Origin: CAZESH01 sp964514665
Lineage (GTDB): Bacteria; Bacillota; Bacilli; Paenibacillales; KCTC-25726
NCBI GenBank assembly: GCA_964514665.1
Contig: CAZESH010000108.1
Span: forward strand, 1 to 12,572
Length of the DNA stretch: 12,572 nt
Reading direction: 5' to 3'
Positions 5,874 to 12,572 of this stretch are shown in pieces (position 1 is the stretch's first letter; the number at the start of each line of letters is the position of its first letter). Under the pieces are notes generated by a model. It saw only the letters and a list, made by a program, of their open reading frames with translations, was not told where the DNA came from and did not search any database. The translations under genes were made by a program, and so were the position numbers.

Positions 5874-7412
5874 CTATCTGCCGACCATCCCCATGCCGTT
5901 GATCACCTTGTCCAGCATTTGATCAAAGGTCGTCATCACGCGTGCTGCCGCATTATAGGCATGCTGGAATTTAAGTAGATTGGACATTTCCTCATCCAGG
6001 GAAACTCCGCTTACGGATTGCCTGCGCGTATCGATCTGATTGACCAGCGCCTGCTGATTGTCCGTTTGATTGGAAGCATTCTGCGCTTGTACGCCAAGTT
6101 CACCGATAATGGAGTTAAAGAAATCATCAGCGGTAGTCGCATTTGTTGTATTATCGAAAGAAAAAGTGCCATCCTTCAGGCCGGCGATGGCTAATGCCAG
6201 CTCGTTATTGCCCTTTAATACTTTTTGGTTTCCATTTGAATCTATATAGTAACCTGTAGAAGCCGCTATTTTGGAAACATCGCCCACGATGTCCGGATTG
6301 ACGGTAACCGTCTGGGCTTCGGCGCCATCCTGAAAGGTGAAGAACGCCTCACCCTGCTTGTCATCCAGTGAATAGCCCAGTTGGTGCAGCTGATTGATCC
6401 CGTTCACATAAACCTTCGTGTCACTCGCCAAGGTTCCCGTATAAGAATTCCCGTCGACACCATCCAAGGTTACTCCGCTCGGCAGCATCGTGCCTTTGGG
6501 CAGCGTTACCTCGGTCTTCCCTGTAGCAATCGTCTTCACCAGATTGTTCAAATCGTCTTGATAGCTTTTTACAAAGCTGTCCCTCGACTGAATCAGCCCG
6601 TAAGCCTGTCCGCTTTTCAGCTCGCCGCCAAAGTTGCTTTCAAAAAAATTGATGTCAATGGTGGCGCTCTTGGTCGTTCCGTTGACCAGCTCGGTATTGC
6701 CCATCTTCAATACATAACCCTTTTGATCCTCGGTTACAGTCAGATTCATCACTTTGGACAGCTTGTCTACCAGCAGATCCCGCTGATCCCGCAGATCGTT
6801 GGCATTGTTGCCGAGACCTTCGATTTTAAAAATTTCCGAATTCAAATTCACAATTTGGGTAAGTGTCGAATCGGCTTGCTTCGCTTGGACATCCAAATTC
6901 GAGGTTAAATCCTTGGAGAGGTCGGAAAGCTTTTTGGATGTATCGTTTAACGTGCTTGTTAAGGCCAAAGCTCTTTCTTTAACCAGACTTCTCGCCGTCA
7001 GATCATCGGGTGTTTTGGAGAGCTCCTGCCAAGCATTCCAAAAATTCGCGACGGTCGTGCGAATGCCCGTATCGGACGGTTCATTGAATATCGTTTCGAT
7101 TTTTTCCAAGGTATCCTTGCGCGTTGAAAAATCGCCAAGCGATTTATTTTCATTGTAATATTGATCGTCGAGAAACTTCTCTCGAATCCGGGTAATCGAA
7201 TCGAATTCCACCCCTTGGCCGAGCTGACCCGGAGTGTTGGAGCGGGACAATCCCGGCGCTTCAAGCGGCCGTGAAGCCACCATATTCACCGTTTGCCGCG
7301 TGTAGCCCTGCGTGTTGGCGTTGGCGATGTTCTGTCCGGTCGTTTGTTGGGCAATTTGCTGCGTAAATAAACTGCGTTTGGCTATCTCCAAGCCACCAAA
7401 GGTGGAAGTCAT
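5874..7412 (-). CDS. flgK: Flagellar hook-associated protein 1, FlgK
   Basis: A 512-residue protein of the hook-filament junction. The N-terminal rod/hook-type motif is present (about residues 3-41, with TGQNIANANTQGYTRQ). The C-terminal helix is typical (SGVSLDEEMSNLLKFQHAYNAAARVMTTFDQMLDKVINGM, about 469-508). Long coiled stretches lie between (about 100-225), with a beta-rich central insertion (about 285-390) that probably faces outward. Length is usual for Bacillota. The ATG at 7412 has a GGGGG site about 8 nt upstream. It sits between flgN, its likely export chaperone (25-nt gap), and flgL (27-nt gap). Expression is expected from the SigD promoter before flgM. Confidence 0.95.
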   Translation of the reverse strand: MTSTFGGLEIAKRSLFTQQIAQQTTGQNIANANTQGYTRQTVNMVASRPLEAPGLSRSNTPGQLGQGVEFDSITRIREKFLDDQYYNENKSLGDFSTRKDTLEKIETIFNEPSDTGIRTTVANFWNAWQELSKTPDDLTARSLVKERALALTSTLNDTSKKLSDLSKDLTSNLDVQAKQADSTLTQIVNLNSEIFKIEGLGNNANDLRDQRDLLVDKLSKVMNLTVTEDQKGYVLKMGNTELVNGTTKSATIDINFFESNFGGELKSGQAYGLIQSRDSFVKSYQDDLNNLVKTIATGKTEVTLPKGTMLPSGVTLDGVDGNSYTGTLASDTKVYVNGINQLHQLGYSLDDKQGEAFFTFQDGAEAQTVTVNPDIVGDVSKIAASTGYYIDSNGNQKVLKGNNELALAIAGLKDGTFSFDNTTNATTADDFFNSIIGELGVQAQNASNQTDNQQALVNQIDTRRQSVSGVSLDEEMSNLLKFQHAYNAAARVMTTFDQMLDKVINGMGMVGR

Positions 7413-7437
7413 ATCAAAGTCCCCCGTTCATTTCATA

Positions 7438-7935
7438 CTAGGCCCTTCTGTCGAAAAATCCTCTTGCGCTTTTCGATGGGGTGGTTGCCGGTTTATGATA
7501 CACCACATCCTGCTGCGGTGCGTCTGTAATCAACTCCAACGAGTAATTGACGAACGCGAGCGACTGCTCGATCAATTGCTGATTGGTTTCATTTACCCGT
7601 TTTAATTTATCGATGCGGTTCATCAATGCCTGCTGGGCGCCCCGCAGCTTGTTCTTCTCTTCCTGAGAGGACAGCATGCCCGCCAAAGCCGAAACGGTGA
7701 AATCCGACACCGGCTTGTTGCCGTGGCTCCTGAGAAAATCAGCTATAGCCTTCTGCCACAGCTGCTCGGTCTCGCTGACTTGTTTGATCAGCTTGGCTTC
7801 CTTCCTCACAATCGCCGACAATTCGTCTACCCGGTTTTTGATCAGAACCTGGTTTTTTTGGCTTCCCAGCTCCAGCAGTTCATCATGAAGCGAGTTCATC
7901 TGACGCAGGCAATCCAAAATTTCTTGCAATTCCAT
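7438..7935 (-). CDS. flgN: FlgN-type export chaperone (YvyG)
   Basis: A chaperone of about 165 residues for FlgK and FlgL, binding their C-termini before export. It is almost entirely alpha-helical with heptad character, as seen in MELQEILDCLRQMNSLHDELLELGSQK and in RIDKLKRVNETNQQLIEQSLAFVNYSLELI. The C-terminus ends GFFDRRA. Three starts are possible: ATG 7959, GTG 7944 and ATG 7935. I choose 7935: the residues from MELQEIL look like the family start, and AAAGAG lies about 8 nt upstream, whereas the GGGG before 7959 is only about 3 nt from that ATG. With the longest start the gene begins 6 nt after the flgM stop. Identity rests on position between flgM and flgK plus the helical pattern. Confidence 0.88.
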   Translation of the reverse strand: MELQEILDCLRQMNSLHDELLELGSQKNQVLIKNRVDELSAIVRKEAKLIKQVSETEQLWQKAIADFLRSHGNKPVSDFTVSALAGMLSSQEEKNKLRGAQQALMNRIDKLKRVNETNQQLIEQSLAFVNYSLELITDAPQQDVVYHKPATTPSKSARGFFDRRA

Positions 7936-7965
7936 GGCATTCACTCTTTTCCCGTCCATCTTCCC

Positions 7966-8229
7966 CTACTCGTTCAAGTAAGGCAGCAACTTCTCGGCAA
8001 TTTTGGACGCGTCGACTTGATAGGTTCCCGCAGAAACCTGCTGCTTCAACTCCTGTATGTGCTTGGAGCGCTCAGTGCCCTGCGTTCCCTGCAGCTTAAA
8101 CGCTTCTTGGGAAATGTGCACCTCGTCGGTTTGCCTCGCTTTCTTGCCGCTCGTTTCTGATGTGCGCTGGTTCGTATCCTTGCGATACGCTTGTACGCCC
8201 ATTAATTTCTGAATTTCATTGATTTTCAT
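7966..8229 (-). CDS. flgM: Anti-sigma-D factor FlgM
   Basis: An 87-residue anti-sigma factor that holds SigD inactive until the hook-basal body is complete. The N-terminus MKINEIQKLMGVQAYRKD is the family start. A polar, probably disordered stretch follows (about 16-35, Lys, Thr and Ser-rich). Next come DEVHISQEAFKLQ, the VDxxxIS-EAxxL motif of FlgM, and a sigma-binding C-terminal helix (VDASKIAEKLLPYL). ATG at 8229 is chosen over GTG at 8238, because GGGGTG lies 6 nt before the ATG and overlaps the GTG. A near-consensus SigD promoter lies just upstream (8288-8315), giving the usual autoregulatory loop in which SigD makes its own inhibitor. Confidence 0.93.
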   Translation of the reverse strand: MKINEIQKLMGVQAYRKDTNQRTSETSGKKARQTDEVHISQEAFKLQGTQGTERSKHIQELKQQVSAGTYQVDASKIAEKLLPYLNE

Positions 8230-8265
8230 CTGTTTCACCCCAAAAACGGTATATAAAATAATAAA

Positions 8266-8294
8266 CCGATATCCATGTTTAACATGTTTATCGG
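8266..8294. repeat. Perfect interrupted dyad overlapping the SigD promoter
   Basis: Outer arms CCGATA (8266-8271) and TATCGG (8289-8294), inner arms CATGTT (8274-8279) and AACATG (8281-8286), a single central base, and 2-nt spacers. All 12 arm positions pair. The left half covers the SigD -10 on the minus strand and the centre falls near the expected transcript start. It could be an operator, or a hairpin in read-through RNA from yvyF. Confidence 0.8.
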
Positions 8295-8315
8295 CTGGAA
8301 CCTATGTAAAGTTTA
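8288..8315 (-). promoter_or_regulatory. SigD-type flagellar promoter upstream of flgM
   Basis: On the minus strand TAAA (8315-8312), a 16-nt spacer and GCCGATAA (8295-8288) match the Bacillus SigD consensus (TAAA, about 15 nt, GCCGATAT) closely. The start would be near 8280-8282, giving a leader of about 50 nt before flgM. It should drive flgM, flgN, flgK, flgL and onward. Confidence 0.88.
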
Positions 8316-8325
8316 TAGAGAAAAT

Positions 8326-8751
8326 TTACAGCTTCTGATTTTTTAAGTCGATCGCTTTATACGCGGCACTCTGTTTGTGGTTGACTTCCTCCTGCCTGCG
8401 GCGTTCGTCGGCTTCCTTCACCCTGTTTACATCCTGGACAAGCCTTTTTCGGCAGGAATCGCACATCGAGCCTTCACGGATCGGGGTACCGCACGCATCG
8501 CAAGGATATCCTAAATTAGGGGCACTAACGAGAGTAATGCGGCCTTCTTTGATAAATTTGGTGATCTGCTTGATCGACACTTCCGTCGCTTCGCTGACCT
8601 GACCCATAGTGGCTCCGCGATGCTCCCGCAAATATTCGACACATTTGCCGTATTCTTCTTCGATTTCCTTTTGACAGGCGTTGCAAATATCACGAATGCC
8701 CCTTGCATACACTTTTCCGCAGCGAGGGCAGTTAGCAATATTCAATCCCAC
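8326..8751 (-). CDS. yvyF: YvyF-type flagellar operon protein (zinc-ribbon, HTH-like)
   Basis: A 141-residue protein of the YvyF/TIGR03826 kind that sits before flgM in Bacillus-type flagellar operons. Two CxxC pairs near the N-terminus (Cys8/Cys11, Cys23/Cys26) and two more later (Cys84/Cys87, Cys97/Cys100) form two zinc ribbons. Between them, about residues 44-75 (GATMGQVSEATEVSIKQIT, then KFIKEGRI) read like a helix-turn-helix of the MerR kind. The C-terminal 35 residues are a charged helix. In B. subtilis YvyF is reported as a regulator of flagellar gene expression; function here is inferred. The start is GTG at 8751, with GGGGGG 6 nt upstream; a TTG at 8745 is possible. It ends 11 nt before the SigD -35 of flgM. 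Confidence 0.88.
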   Translation of the reverse strand: MGLNIANCPRCGKVYARGIRDICNACQKEIEEEYGKCVEYLREHRGATMGQVSEATEVSIKQITKFIKEGRITLVSAPNLGYPCDACGTPIREGSMCDSCRKRLVQDVNRVKEADERRRQEEVNHKQSAAYKAIDLKNQKL

Positions 8752-8831
8752 TGCAATCCCCCCAGTTAAATATAAGTAGTCATCGTCATTTTACCTGAAT
8801 TTGTTTGGCTTGTATATGTATAAATTTGTAT

Positions 8832-9566
8832 TCATCGAGCCCAGGTGAGGCCGAAAACGGGGACGTTCGCATGACGGCTTATCACTTGCGCGCATTGGTT
8901 CATCGTGCTGCCGGTGGTGAAAATATCATCAACGAGAATGACTTTGACCGCTTCCGTCTGCAGGATTTGTTTGATCACTTCAAGTCCCTCGCTCTTGATC
9001 GAGAAAATATTTTCCACATTGGATATCCGTTCTCTTCTGGAATAAAAGCTTTGCTTCTCCGTGTCCTTATTGCGCTCAAGCAGATCAAGCACCGGGAGCC
9101 GCCGCAGCGTCCCTATCCCCTGCGCCATTCGCTTGGCCTGATTGAAGCTGCGGATTTCCCGCCTTTCACCGCTGATCGGCACATAAGCGATTACGGTTTT
9201 TCCGCTTTGGGGAAAGGCTTCGCTTTTTTGCAGCTGCCGATAAGCAAAATCGAGCATCGCCGTGAACAAAGGTTCAATCGATTCATCGCCTCTGTATTTG
9301 TACTGGGCCAACCACTGCTTCATGGTTTGGCTGTATCGGACAGCGCTGCGGCTGCAAACAAAATAACAAGGCTTGCGCTTCCGGCAATCGATGCAGGCTT
9401 CGGCTCTTCCGCATGTGCCGCATTTGATCTCGCCGATCCAGGGAATGTGTTCATAGCATTCCCGGCATAAGCTTAACGGTTGAATGCTGTTCCAGCTCTG
9501 TCTTTTGCGGCACAGCAAACAGAGCTTAGGCTGCGGCGACAGCAGCCGCTGCATGAACGCTTTCAT
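8832..9566 (-). CDS. comFC: ComFC, phosphoribosyltransferase-like competence protein
   Basis: A 244-residue ComF-family protein needed for natural transformation; it partners ComFA in moving single-stranded DNA into the cytoplasm. The N-terminus carries zinc-ligand pairs (Cys16/Cys19, Cys34/Cys37, Cys49/Cys52, Cys58/Cys61). The rest is a type I phosphoribosyltransferase fold: YVPIS at about 128-132, RSFNQA at 139-144 and the PRPP loop VILVDDIFTTGST at 209-221. The ATG overlaps the comFA stop by 4 nt (ATGA), with AGGAG 9 nt upstream, so translation is coupled. It is followed by about 80 nt of AT-rich spacer before yvyF. No frame damage is seen. Whether it has enzyme activity cannot be told from sequence. 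Confidence 0.95.
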   Translation of the reverse strand: MKAFMQRLLSPQPKLCLLCRKRQSWNSIQPLSLCRECYEHIPWIGEIKCGTCGRAEACIDCRKRKPCYFVCSRSAVRYSQTMKQWLAQYKYRGDESIEPLFTAMLDFAYRQLQKSEAFPQSGKTVIAYVPISGERREIRSFNQAKRMAQGIGTLRRLPVLDLLERNKDTEKQSFYSRRERISNVENIFSIKSEGLEVIKQILQTEAVKVILVDDIFTTGSTMNQCAQVISRHANVPVFGLTWAR

Positions 9567-11434
9567 GTGTCAAACTCCTGTTTCATCATCCTAACCCCCT
9601 TCCGGTTTAATTCGCGAATACGGCGGATGGCGCGGGCCTGCTCCCCTGTCCGTTCGCTTGAAAAAAAGGTGACGCGGCCGTTCGGATCTGCCGCCGATCG
9701 TCCGGCTCTTCCCGCCATCTGGATCAATGCCGCTTCGTCGAATAACGGATCGTCCGCATCCAGAATCACCACATCCGCTTTGGGAATGGTCACCCCGCGT
9801 TCCAGAATCGTGGTGGTGACCAATATCCGGATCCGGGCACTGCGAAATGCGGAGACCTTCTCGATCCTTTGTGGATCCTCCGAGCTGGTAGCGGCAATGG
9901 AAACATCGGAAAAGGAACGCATCAATTGGGCTTCAACGTGGGAAAGAAAGGCGATTTTCGGAACGAAAACAAACAATTGCCCGCCTCGCTGCAAGCTGGA
10001 TCTTACACTTTTGACAATAGCGGCATGAAGCGGTCTGTTGATGGAGCGAACCTGTTTGCTGAGCGGCGGCGTGCTGAGCCGCAGCGGAACCGGCAGCGGA
10101 TGTCCGTGGAAGCGGACAGGCACCACCGCCATCTCTACCTTGCCCCGTTTCACCTCGCGCAGCAGCGAACGGGGCGGCGTAGCCGATAACAGCAGGAACC
10201 TGCCATGCCGCCTGCAGGCCTTGCGTGCGGCAAACTGCAGCATCGGATTGTTGTGGTAGGGAAAGGCGTCTATCTCATCGATCACTACAATATCGAAGCA
10301 CGATTGGAAGCGAAGCAATTGATGCGTAGTGGCCAGGTGGATATGGCCCCTTTCCCACACCTGCTCGCTTCCGCCAAACTGTGCCGAGACCGTGCATGCT
10401 GGAAAAGCACTTTGCACGCGCGGCAGCAATTCCAGCACCACATCTTTGCGCGGAGTGGCGATAAGCAGTGACTTGCCCAGCTTTAACGCATAGGCAATGA
10501 GGGGAAACAGCATCTCCGTTTTGCCCGCTCCGGTAACGGCCCACAATAGAAAAGAGCCGGGAATATCCGTCCGGGAACCCGTTTTCTCCCCCCTCCGCAG
10601 AAAATCCAGCGCACTCGCTGCCGCCCGCCATTGCGCCGGACTGAGCACAGACTTCCATCTGTCTATATCCGCTTGTTCTTCAGGCGTATCCGGCTGCTGC
10701 CGACTGCCTAGAAGAAGAGGTTTCGTCTGTTCTTCCGGCAAATCATCTGCGCTGCCAACCACCAGCGGTGTGCAATAACGGGCCCTTCCCATCTGAACGC
10801 AATTTTCGCAGTAAGGACACTTTTCCCCGCAGGCGTCACAATCGCTCCAACGCAGATGTTCATCCGAACCGCAGCGCCTGCAGCGCCACGCTTTTCTGCT
10901 GCCCATTCCCCATAAACCGATCTTGTCCTTGCGGAAGGAAACAGCAGACACAAGCTGCACGCCGGAAAATAAATAAGCAGCCTGCACGTAGGATTTCCAA
11001 CGGCTGGCTGCTTGCTCATGCCCATCAAATTGTATACATTTTATTATTTCCTCGGGGACTAGCGATCTCCCTAGCAAACAAGCGATCACGGCTTCCGCCT
11101 CGTCGATAACCGAAGCTTGGTCATCGATCTGTACAAAGCTCTGCTCCTCCAGCTTCAGCTTTCTGCGAAACCTTCGGGACAGGACATGCAGCAGCTTGTC
11201 CGATTTATGCCCCTCATCTCTCCTCAGTTCGGGTGGCTGGGCGTTCAGGCGCTCTGCCGCCGCAGCGGCTTGTCCAAACGGCAGCGCTTGATCCAGCCAA
11301 TAAATCCGTTCCACTCCCCGATATCGATGCCAGTAATAACGGTCTACTGCGGGGTCAAGCGTTACCAGCCAACGCCACATGCGATGCTCATAAACCCCGT
11401 ACAATCCGGCTTTCATTGTATCATCACCACTCAT
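9563..11434 (-). CDS. comFA: ComFA, DEAD-box ATPase for DNA uptake
   Basis: A 623-residue ATP-driven translocase that pulls transforming single-stranded DNA through the ComEC channel on the inner membrane face. A Cys-rich zinc finger (Cys185, Cys188, Cys199, Cys202, Cys206, Cys209, Cys212) precedes the helicase core. Walker A is AVTGAGKTE (299-307), Walker B is DEID (386-389), motif III is SATP (417-420), motif V is around TTTILERGVTIPKADV (540-555) and motif VI is QMAGRAGR (572-579). All are intact. The long N-terminal region (1-180) is less conserved and Trp/Tyr/Arg-rich. The start is uncertain: ATG at 11434 has no clear ribosome site, whereas ATG at 11416 has GGTGAT about 6 nt upstream and may be the true start. 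comFB, present between comFA and comFC in B. subtilis, is absent. Confidence 0.95.
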   Translation of the reverse strand: MSGDDTMKAGLYGVYEHRMWRWLVTLDPAVDRYYWHRYRGVERIYWLDQALPFGQAAAAAERLNAQPPELRRDEGHKSDKLLHVLSRRFRRKLKLEEQSFVQIDDQASVIDEAEAVIACLLGRSLVPEEIIKCIQFDGHEQAASRWKSYVQAAYLFSGVQLVSAVSFRKDKIGLWGMGSRKAWRCRRCGSDEHLRWSDCDACGEKCPYCENCVQMGRARYCTPLVVGSADDLPEEQTKPLLLGSRQQPDTPEEQADIDRWKSVLSPAQWRAAASALDFLRRGEKTGSRTDIPGSFLLWAVTGAGKTEMLFPLIAYALKLGKSLLIATPRKDVVLELLPRVQSAFPACTVSAQFGGSEQVWERGHIHLATTHQLLRFQSCFDIVVIDEIDAFPYHNNPMLQFAARKACRRHGRFLLLSATPPRSLLREVKRGKVEMAVVPVRFHGHPLPVPLRLSTPPLSKQVRSINRPLHAAIVKSVRSSLQRGGQLFVFVPKIAFLSHVEAQLMRSFSDVSIAATSSEDPQRIEKVSAFRSARIRILVTTTILERGVTIPKADVVILDADDPLFDEAALIQMAGRAGRSAADPNGRVTFFSSERTGEQARAIRRIRELNRKGVRMMKQEFDT

Positions 11435-11437
11435 CTA

Positions 11438-11453
11438 CTTGCTTTTAAGCAAG
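11438..11453. repeat. Perfect short palindrome just before comFA
   Basis: CTTGCTT and AAGCAAG (7 bp) around TT, occupying the place where a ribosome binding site for the first comFA ATG (11434) should be. No T run follows on the minus strand, so it is not a terminator for the gene upstream. It may hide the first start, favour the later one, or be an operator. Confidence 0.5.
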
Positions 11454-11460
11454 AAATTTT

Positions 11461-11865
11461 CTATTGAAATAGCGGAATTTTGCTTAAATCCTCCCGCTTA
11501 TTCGCGTCAATGATAATCATCTGCTCACCTTCCGGATACATCCCATGAAGGGAACATAGAATGTCCTCGGAGGCTTGGATCGACCTAACGGAGATATTGC
11601 GAAACTGCGACAAACGACCTACGATCATCAGCGTTTCATCCCTTGAATTTTGATCCAAAACACTAATTTTCAAAGATTTCCCCTTGATCCAATAGGCCAG
11701 CAGCAGCGAACGAATCATCCACTCGATTTGCAGTTGATTATTCTTCGTAATCAATACATAGTGCTCGGTAACGGTTCCATTATGGTGCAAACGCCGGTAA
11801 TTCCAATGGACCCACAAAACCCCGGTCAAATAGATGCATAAAGCAATCAACGCTTGGAATGCCAT
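11461..11865 (-). CDS. Small membrane-anchored protein, GT-A-like fragment, unknown function
   Basis: A 134-residue protein I cannot name. Residues about 3-21 form one membrane segment (ALIALCIYLTGVLWVHW), followed by a basic stretch (YRRLHH) that suggests the rest faces the cytoplasm. Residues about 35-90 resemble the first half of a family-2 glycosyltransferase (GT-A) fold: VLITKNNQ, IEWMIRSLL, then ISVLDQNSRDETLMIVGRLS, which mimics the usual D-x-S-x-D-x-T nucleotide-sugar site. The second half of a GT-A enzyme is missing, so it may be a shortened or non-enzymatic relative. An AAGGAGGT site 8 nt before the ATG predicts strong translation. It lies 53 nt after degU and 26 nt before comFA and is probably cotranscribed with both. 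Confidence 0.75.
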   Translation of the reverse strand: MAFQALIALCIYLTGVLWVHWNYRRLHHNGTVTEHYVLITKNNQLQIEWMIRSLLLAYWIKGKSLKISVLDQNSRDETLMIVGRLSQFRNISVRSIQASEDILCSLHGMYPEGEQMIIIDANKREDLSKIPLFQ

Positions 11866-11918
11866 AGCGGCCTACCTCCTTTTGCTGGTAGTATATGCCG
11901 CCATGAAAGCTATGGTTC

Positions 11919-12572
11919 CTACAGGGTGACCCAGCCGTTTTTGATGGAATTAATCACGGCTTGCGTGCGGTCGTCGACTTCCATCTTTTGTAAAATGCTG
12001 CTGACATGGTTCTTTACCGTTTTTTCGCTTATGTATAAAAATTCTCCAATGGCCTTGTTGCTTTTGCCTTCGGCCATTAAGCGAAGCACCTCCGCTTCTC
12101 TGCGGGTCAGCGGACTATTCTCGTTATAAACATATTTGACGCCGGCTTCCTTGACGGCATTCTCCCTGCCTATTACGCCGCTTTCATTCAAGTAGGTCAT
12201 TCTGCGCAGCTGATTGATCAATTTTCCCGTTACCTTCGGATGGATGTAAGCGTAGCCCTGCATCACCGAGCGAATGGCATTGATCAGGGACTCCGCCTCC
12301 ATATCCTTCAGCAGGTAACCTGTCGCTCCTTTACGCAGCGTTTCAAACACATAGCTCTCGTCATCATGGATCGATAGAATAATGATTTTGATCGTCGGAA
12401 AAATTTCACGCAGACGCTCGGTCGCCACAACGCCGTTTTCCACAGGCATGTTGATGTCCATTAATACCACATCCGGACTCAAGCTGTTGCAAAGCTCGAT
12501 AACCTGCACGCCGTCCCCGCATTCTCCGATCACTTCCATATCGTCTTCCATATTCAGAATTCGCTTTAATCC
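11919..12572 (-). CDS. degU: Response regulator DegU (5' end cut by window)
   Basis: A two-component response regulator controlling degradative enzymes, competence and motility, normally phosphorylated by DegS. The window holds 217 codons. The visible receiver domain starts at GLKRILNMEDDMEVIGE, so about 17 residues with the acidic pocket lie beyond the edge. The phosphoacceptor is the Asp in DVVLMDINMP, residue 39 of the fragment, equivalent to Asp56 of B. subtilis DegU. LSIHDDESYV and GYLLKDM carry the conserved Ser and Lys of the receiver. A LuxR-type helix-turn-helix covers the last 65 residues (LTRREAEVLRLMAEGKSNKAIGE, then ISEKTVKNHVSSIL and DDRTQAV). In B. subtilis degU also lies upstream of comFA. 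Confidence 0.93.
   Translation of the reverse strand, partial: GLKRILNMEDDMEVIGECGDGVQVIELCNSLSPDVVLMDINMPVENGVVATERLREIFPTIKIIILSIHDDESYVFETLRKGATGYLLKDMEAESLINAIRSVMQGYAYIHPKVTGKLINQLRRMTYLNESGVIGRENAVKEAGVKYVYNENSPLTRREAEVLRLMAEGKSNKAIGEFLYISEKTVKNHVSSILQKMEVDDRTQAVINSIKNGWVTL

Noticed and set aside
8250..8272. Plus-strand SigD promoter (CCGATAT at 8266-8272)
   Set aside because: The -10-like match is the mirror arm of the dyad; the TAAA upstream is only about 8 nt away, too close for SigD.
8805..9470. Long plus-strand ORF opposite comFC
   Set aside because: It mirrors comFC, which has complete family motifs, a coupled start and a good ribosome site. The plus-strand frame has no recognisable domain. 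The same applies to plus-strand frames opposite flgK, flgN and comFA.
1..12572. CRISPR arrays, tRNA or rRNA genes, phage or integron parts
   Set aside because: No regularly spaced short repeats, tRNA-like cloverleaf or rRNA sequence was noticed; the only mobile DNA seen is the IS200/IS605 element.

Overview
The window looks like a chromosomal motility and competence locus from a Gram-positive, endospore-former-type Bacillota, most likely the Paenibacillaceae. The reasons are the gene order degU - small gene - comFA - comFC - yvyF - flgM - flgN - flgK - flgL - DUF6470 (yviE) - fliW - csrA, strong AGGAG-type ribosome binding sites, and a Bacillus-type SigD promoter. Every gene I can support is on the minus strand, so transcription runs from high to low coordinates.

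Layout in transcription order. (1) 12572-11919: the response regulator degU, cut by the window edge and missing about 17 N-terminal codons. (2) 11865-11461: a small membrane-anchored protein of unknown function. (3) 11434-8832: late-competence genes comFA and comFC, overlapping by 4 nt, with no comFB between them. (4) 8751-4373: yvyF, a SigD promoter with an embedded perfect dyad, then flgM (anti-SigD), flgN (chaperone), flgK and flgL (hook-filament junction) and a DUF6470 gene. (5) 4371-2539: an apparently complete IS200/IS605 element with intact tnpA (HUH transposase) and tnpB (RNA-guided nuclease). It is inserted at a TTGAT site that overlaps the DUF6470 stop codon. (6) 2490-1779: fliW and csrA, the flagellin-homeostasis pair, closed by a strong terminator. 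(7) 1778-1289: a gene-poor stretch with a possible 25-aa ORF, a second terminator and an AT-rich leader. (8) 1288-1: a secreted fibronectin type III repeat protein whose frame is broken by an in-frame TAG, with homologous coding sequence continuing past the stop to the window edge.

How the genes work together: DegU and SigD/FlgM control the switch to motility. FlgK/FlgL cap the hook, FlgN escorts them, and FliW/CsrA tie flagellin translation to its secretion. ComFA/ComFC drive DNA uptake. The IS element splits what was probably one DUF6470-fliW-csrA transcript; removing it in silico leaves a gap of 49 nt. The flagellin gene hag, which follows csrA in Bacillus subtilis, is not in this window.

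The most interesting points are the insertion on a stop codon with a predicted TnpB guide lying in the fliW leader, the dyad inside the SigD promoter, and the amber codon in the FN3 array. I found no clearly new defence or mobile system.
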